DNA from: JAFGIN01 sp050301235
GTDB lineage: Bacteria > Fibrobacterota > Chitinivibrionia > Chitinivibrionales > Chitinispirillaceae
DNA: 64,000 nucleotides
Reading direction: 5' to 3'
Assembly: GCA_050301235.1 (NCBI GenBank)
Contig: JBNKZD010000097.1
Span: 26,299 to 90,298 of the forward strand
Both the position numbers and the translations under genes were made by a program. The notes beneath the pieces were generated by a model that worked only from the letters and a program-made list of their open reading frames with translations, was not told the origin of the DNA and searched no databases. Positions 62,042-64,000 of the stretch are shown here, piece after piece (position 1 is the stretch's first letter; each line of letters opens with the position of its first letter).

Positions 62042-63328
62042 CTAACCGGAACCGACTGGTTCGGCATAGCAATCGTAGTCTCCTGCACCTATAATTCGTA
62101 CTTTATAGAACTTGCCCGGAGTAAAATCACCATTCATAATTAACACTTTACCATCAACTTCAGGTGCATCATACTGCGAACGTGCTTCAAAATTAAAATC
62201 GGTATCGCCGGAGACATCGTCGATTATTACTTCGATTTTTTGACCAATTTTATTTTCCAGGTTTGCTGCGCTGATCTCACGCTGCTGTAACATCAGTGTC
62301 TCACATCGTTTGACTGCGGTTACAGTCTTGGGTCGGGGTTTCAAGCTATAAGCCGCTGTACCTTCTTCCGGTGAGAATGGAAAAACACCTAGTTTATCAA
62401 ACCGGGCATATTCTATGAATTGCTGAAGCTCTTTAAAATGAGCAGCTGCTTCTCCTGGAAATCCGAGGATAAAAGAACTGCGCAGAGATGCATCAGGCAC
62501 TTTACTCCTGATTCGATCCACAAGAGCGTAAATTCCCTTTGTAAGTGGCTGACGTTTCATTGTTTTCAGAATTGGTTCTGCAATGTGTTGTAACGGGATG
62601 TCGAAGTAGGAACAGATCCTTTTTTCCGAGGCAACAAGTTCAAGAAGTTCATCGGTGACATATTGCGGATGAAGGTACATCATTCTCAGCCAGTGAAAGT
62701 TCGTTTTCTTGAGTAATGATTCCAGCAGGCCGACCAGAGAACTGCCGGCATCCTTGCCATAATATGATGTATCCTGAGCAACCAGTATCAGTTCGCGTGT
62801 GCCCTGTTCATAAAGAAGCTGAGCTTCCTGAATAAGCTCATCCTTGGGGCGACTCTTAAAGTTTCCACGAATAGATGGGATAACACAGAAGCTGCATCGA
62901 TGTGAGCACCCCTCAGCAATTTTCAGATATTGGGTTGCGACAGATGTCTGGAATTGCCGAAGCAGGGGAGTTGCAGATTTGTGGTTGAGCAGTTTCTCTA
63001 CATCAGCTTCCCATTGTTGAGAGCTAATCCAGTAATCAACTTCGGGGAACTGATCTGCAACTTCATCCCGATATCGTTGTGAAAAACATCCACACACAAT
63101 AAGTTCCCTACATTTACCATCTTTCTTGAATGATGCAGCATCAAGAATTGAAGCAATTGCCTCTTCCTGCGCTTCCCTTATGAATGCACAGGTGTTTACA
63201 AGGACCGTCTCTGCGACACTTGAATTTTCTGCAACAGAATAACCGGCCTCACAGAATCGATGAAGAATCTTTTCTCCATCAACGATGTTTTTGCTGCAAC
63301 CGAGATTAATTAATGCTATTGATGGCAT
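62042..63328 (-). CDS. rimO: ribosomal protein S12 methylthiotransferase RimO
   Basis: A 428-residue radical SAM enzyme. The N-terminal methylthiotransferase domain (INLGCSKNIVDGEKIL) has three Cys for the auxiliary cluster. The radical SAM motif is CSHRCSFCVIPSIRG (~residue 146). The C-terminal TRAM-like domain is the RNA/ribosome contact. It methylthiolates Asp of S12. The order fits RimO more than MiaB because of the SIRG after the Cys motif (RimO has IP..RG) and the missing longer MiaB tail; MiaB is a less likely alternative. Confidence 0.88.
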   Translation of the reverse strand: MPSIALINLGCSKNIVDGEKILHRFCEAGYSVAENSSVAETVLVNTCAFIREAQEEAIASILDAASFKKDGKCRELIVCGCFSQRYRDEVADQFPEVDYWISSQQWEADVEKLLNHKSATPLLRQFQTSVATQYLKIAEGCSHRCSFCVIPSIRGNFKSRPKDELIQEAQLLYEQGTRELILVAQDTSYYGKDAGSSLVGLLESLLKKTNFHWLRMMYLHPQYVTDELLELVASEKRICSYFDIPLQHIAEPILKTMKRQPLTKGIYALVDRIRSKVPDASLRSSFILGFPGEAAAHFKELQQFIEYARFDKLGVFPFSPEEGTAAYSLKPRPKTVTAVKRCETLMLQQREISAANLENKIGQKIEVIIDDVSGDTDFNFEARSQYDAPEVDGKVLIMNGDFTPGKFYKVRIIGAGDYDCYAEPVGSG

Positions 63329-63441
63329 CAGTGGTTTGTTTTCTTTCGTTCAATTTAGAAAATAGCCATTAATATACGTTATGGAGTAAGGGGATGGAGT
63401 GAAGAGAGTAGAGTGACAAGGGTAGCTGTTAGAATGTTGGG

Positions 63442-63469
63442 CTGAGTACAACTGTGAGGCTGTACTCAG
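63442..63469. terminator. perfect 9-bp hairpin next to the SPOR gene stop
   Basis: CTGAGTACA and TGTACTCAG pair over a 10-base loop, 10 bases past the stop of the SPOR gene. On the minus strand the T-rich run lies before the hairpin instead of after it, so terminator action for that gene is uncertain. Confidence 0.4.
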
Positions 63470-63478
63470 AAAAAAATT

Positions 63479-64000
63479 TTACCAGGCGCTGTCCCAACCG
63501 GTGGTATCGGGAACTGAACCGGTACTCGTCGGTTTTGCTGGTGCAGGCTGTGATGCCGGAGTAGTTGTAGCCGCAGGTTGAGTTACTGCAGGAGTTGATG
63601 AATAGGAGCTTTCTGAAGATGAATAGCTCGAACTTTCTGATGTGTAGGAAGCCGACCCGCCATAACTTGAACCGCTGCTTCCCATTCCACTGCCATCTAT
63701 GCCGACATTGTCGTTTGCCCGCTTGTCAACCCAGAAATCATAACCTGCATCTTTAAGCGTTGATTCGCCAAATGCGCGAGCTGAATGACCAGATGAGAAT
63801 CCGCCAACTCGTACACGGTAGTATGTTCCCGGGAGTGAGGGCGTTGGACTCTGGACTTCAGCAACATAAGATGGAAATCCCATACCTTCAAGCTGTGAAG
63901 CGACTTTATCAGCAAGCTTTTTACTTCTTACCGTTGATACCTGAATCACATATGGACCGTTTTCGACAATCTGCCCAGATGGAACCGAAACCTTTTTCTT
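63479..64000 (-). CDS. SPOR-domain protein (5' end outside window)
   Basis: The frame is open to the right edge; an internal ATG at 63949 is not necessarily the start, because the coding pattern (KKKVSVPSGQIVENGPYVIQ) continues upstream. The SPOR domain (YVIQVSTVRSKKLADKVASQ to FWVDKRAND, ~75 residues) binds denuded peptidoglycan at the septum. A Ser/Tyr-rich, then Thr/Pro/Ala-rich tail follows the domain, unusual since SPOR is often C-terminal. It may belong to a larger envelope protein. Confidence 0.8.
   Translation of the reverse strand, partial: KKKVSVPSGQIVENGPYVIQVSTVRSKKLADKVASQLEGMGFPSYVAEVQSPTPSLPGTYYRVRVGGFSSGHSARAFGESTLKDAGYDFWVDKRANDNVGIDGSGMGSSGSSYGGSASYTSESSSYSSSESSYSSTPAVTQPAATTTPASQPAPAKPTSTGSVPDTTGWDSAW

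Overview
The window reads as a Gram-negative bacterial chromosome segment of moderate G+C content. Evidence for an outer membrane is a TolC-family protein, type VI secretion genes, a PEP-CTERM surface protein and several beta-barrel-like products. Gene style (L-type lectin plus FlgD-like C-terminus, PEP-CTERM, eCIS) would fit the Fibrobacterota/Chitinivibrionia or a related environmental phylum. That placement is an inference; no rRNA, tRNA or CRISPR array was seen.

Left third (about 0.8-25.5 kb, all minus strand): a complete-looking extracellular contractile injection system (eCIS, Afp/PVC-like). Transcription starts with an AAA+ ATPase, then a DUF4255 tube terminator, a carboxypeptidase-regulatory-like protein, two sheaths, two tube proteins, a split tail-assembly chaperone, a long disordered protein, LysM, a spike split over two genes, PAAR tip, gp25 wedge, two J-type baseplate proteins, P2-I-type tail protein, fibre, an Ig-like protein, a nucleotidyltransferase-like protein and two DUF4157 metallopeptidase-domain proteins, which are probable cargo. 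Between the first tube and the second, a seven-G slippery run, a 5-nt spacer and a 7-bp stem join the chaperone ORF to a DUF6760 ORF in the -1 frame. This looks like programmed frameshifting of the phage lambda G/GT kind.

Next block (26.2-34.9 kb, minus strand): a RiPP (ribosomally made, modified peptide) operon. It has a TolC-like exporter, a 75-residue precursor with a double-Gly leader and four XYG motifs in a PLYGI-type repeat, an HlyD adaptor, a C39 peptidase-ABC transporter, a second ABC transporter with a catalytically dead C39-like domain, and a radical SAM/SPASM enzyme with a TPR tail. The XYG repeats suggest a multi-site spliceotide (tyramine excision giving alpha-keto-beta-amino acids). 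A close paralogue of the radical SAM enzyme runs off the left edge, so the eCIS locus lies between two such genes.

Middle (35.3-46.6 kb, minus strand): a conserved housekeeping run in transcription order rimP-nusA-infB-rbfA-nrnA-truB-ribF-rpsO-pnp-dut-HAD phosphatase.

Right part (46.7-64 kb): a decayed gene, a PEP-CTERM protein, two coupled flavoproteins, a secreted lectin-like protein (plus strand), a short type VI secretion cluster tssA-tssB-tssC-hcp (plus strand) with a CRP-like site before hcp, an outer-membrane-like protein, then obgE, an FmdB-type zinc ribbon, rimO and a SPOR-domain protein cut by the right edge.
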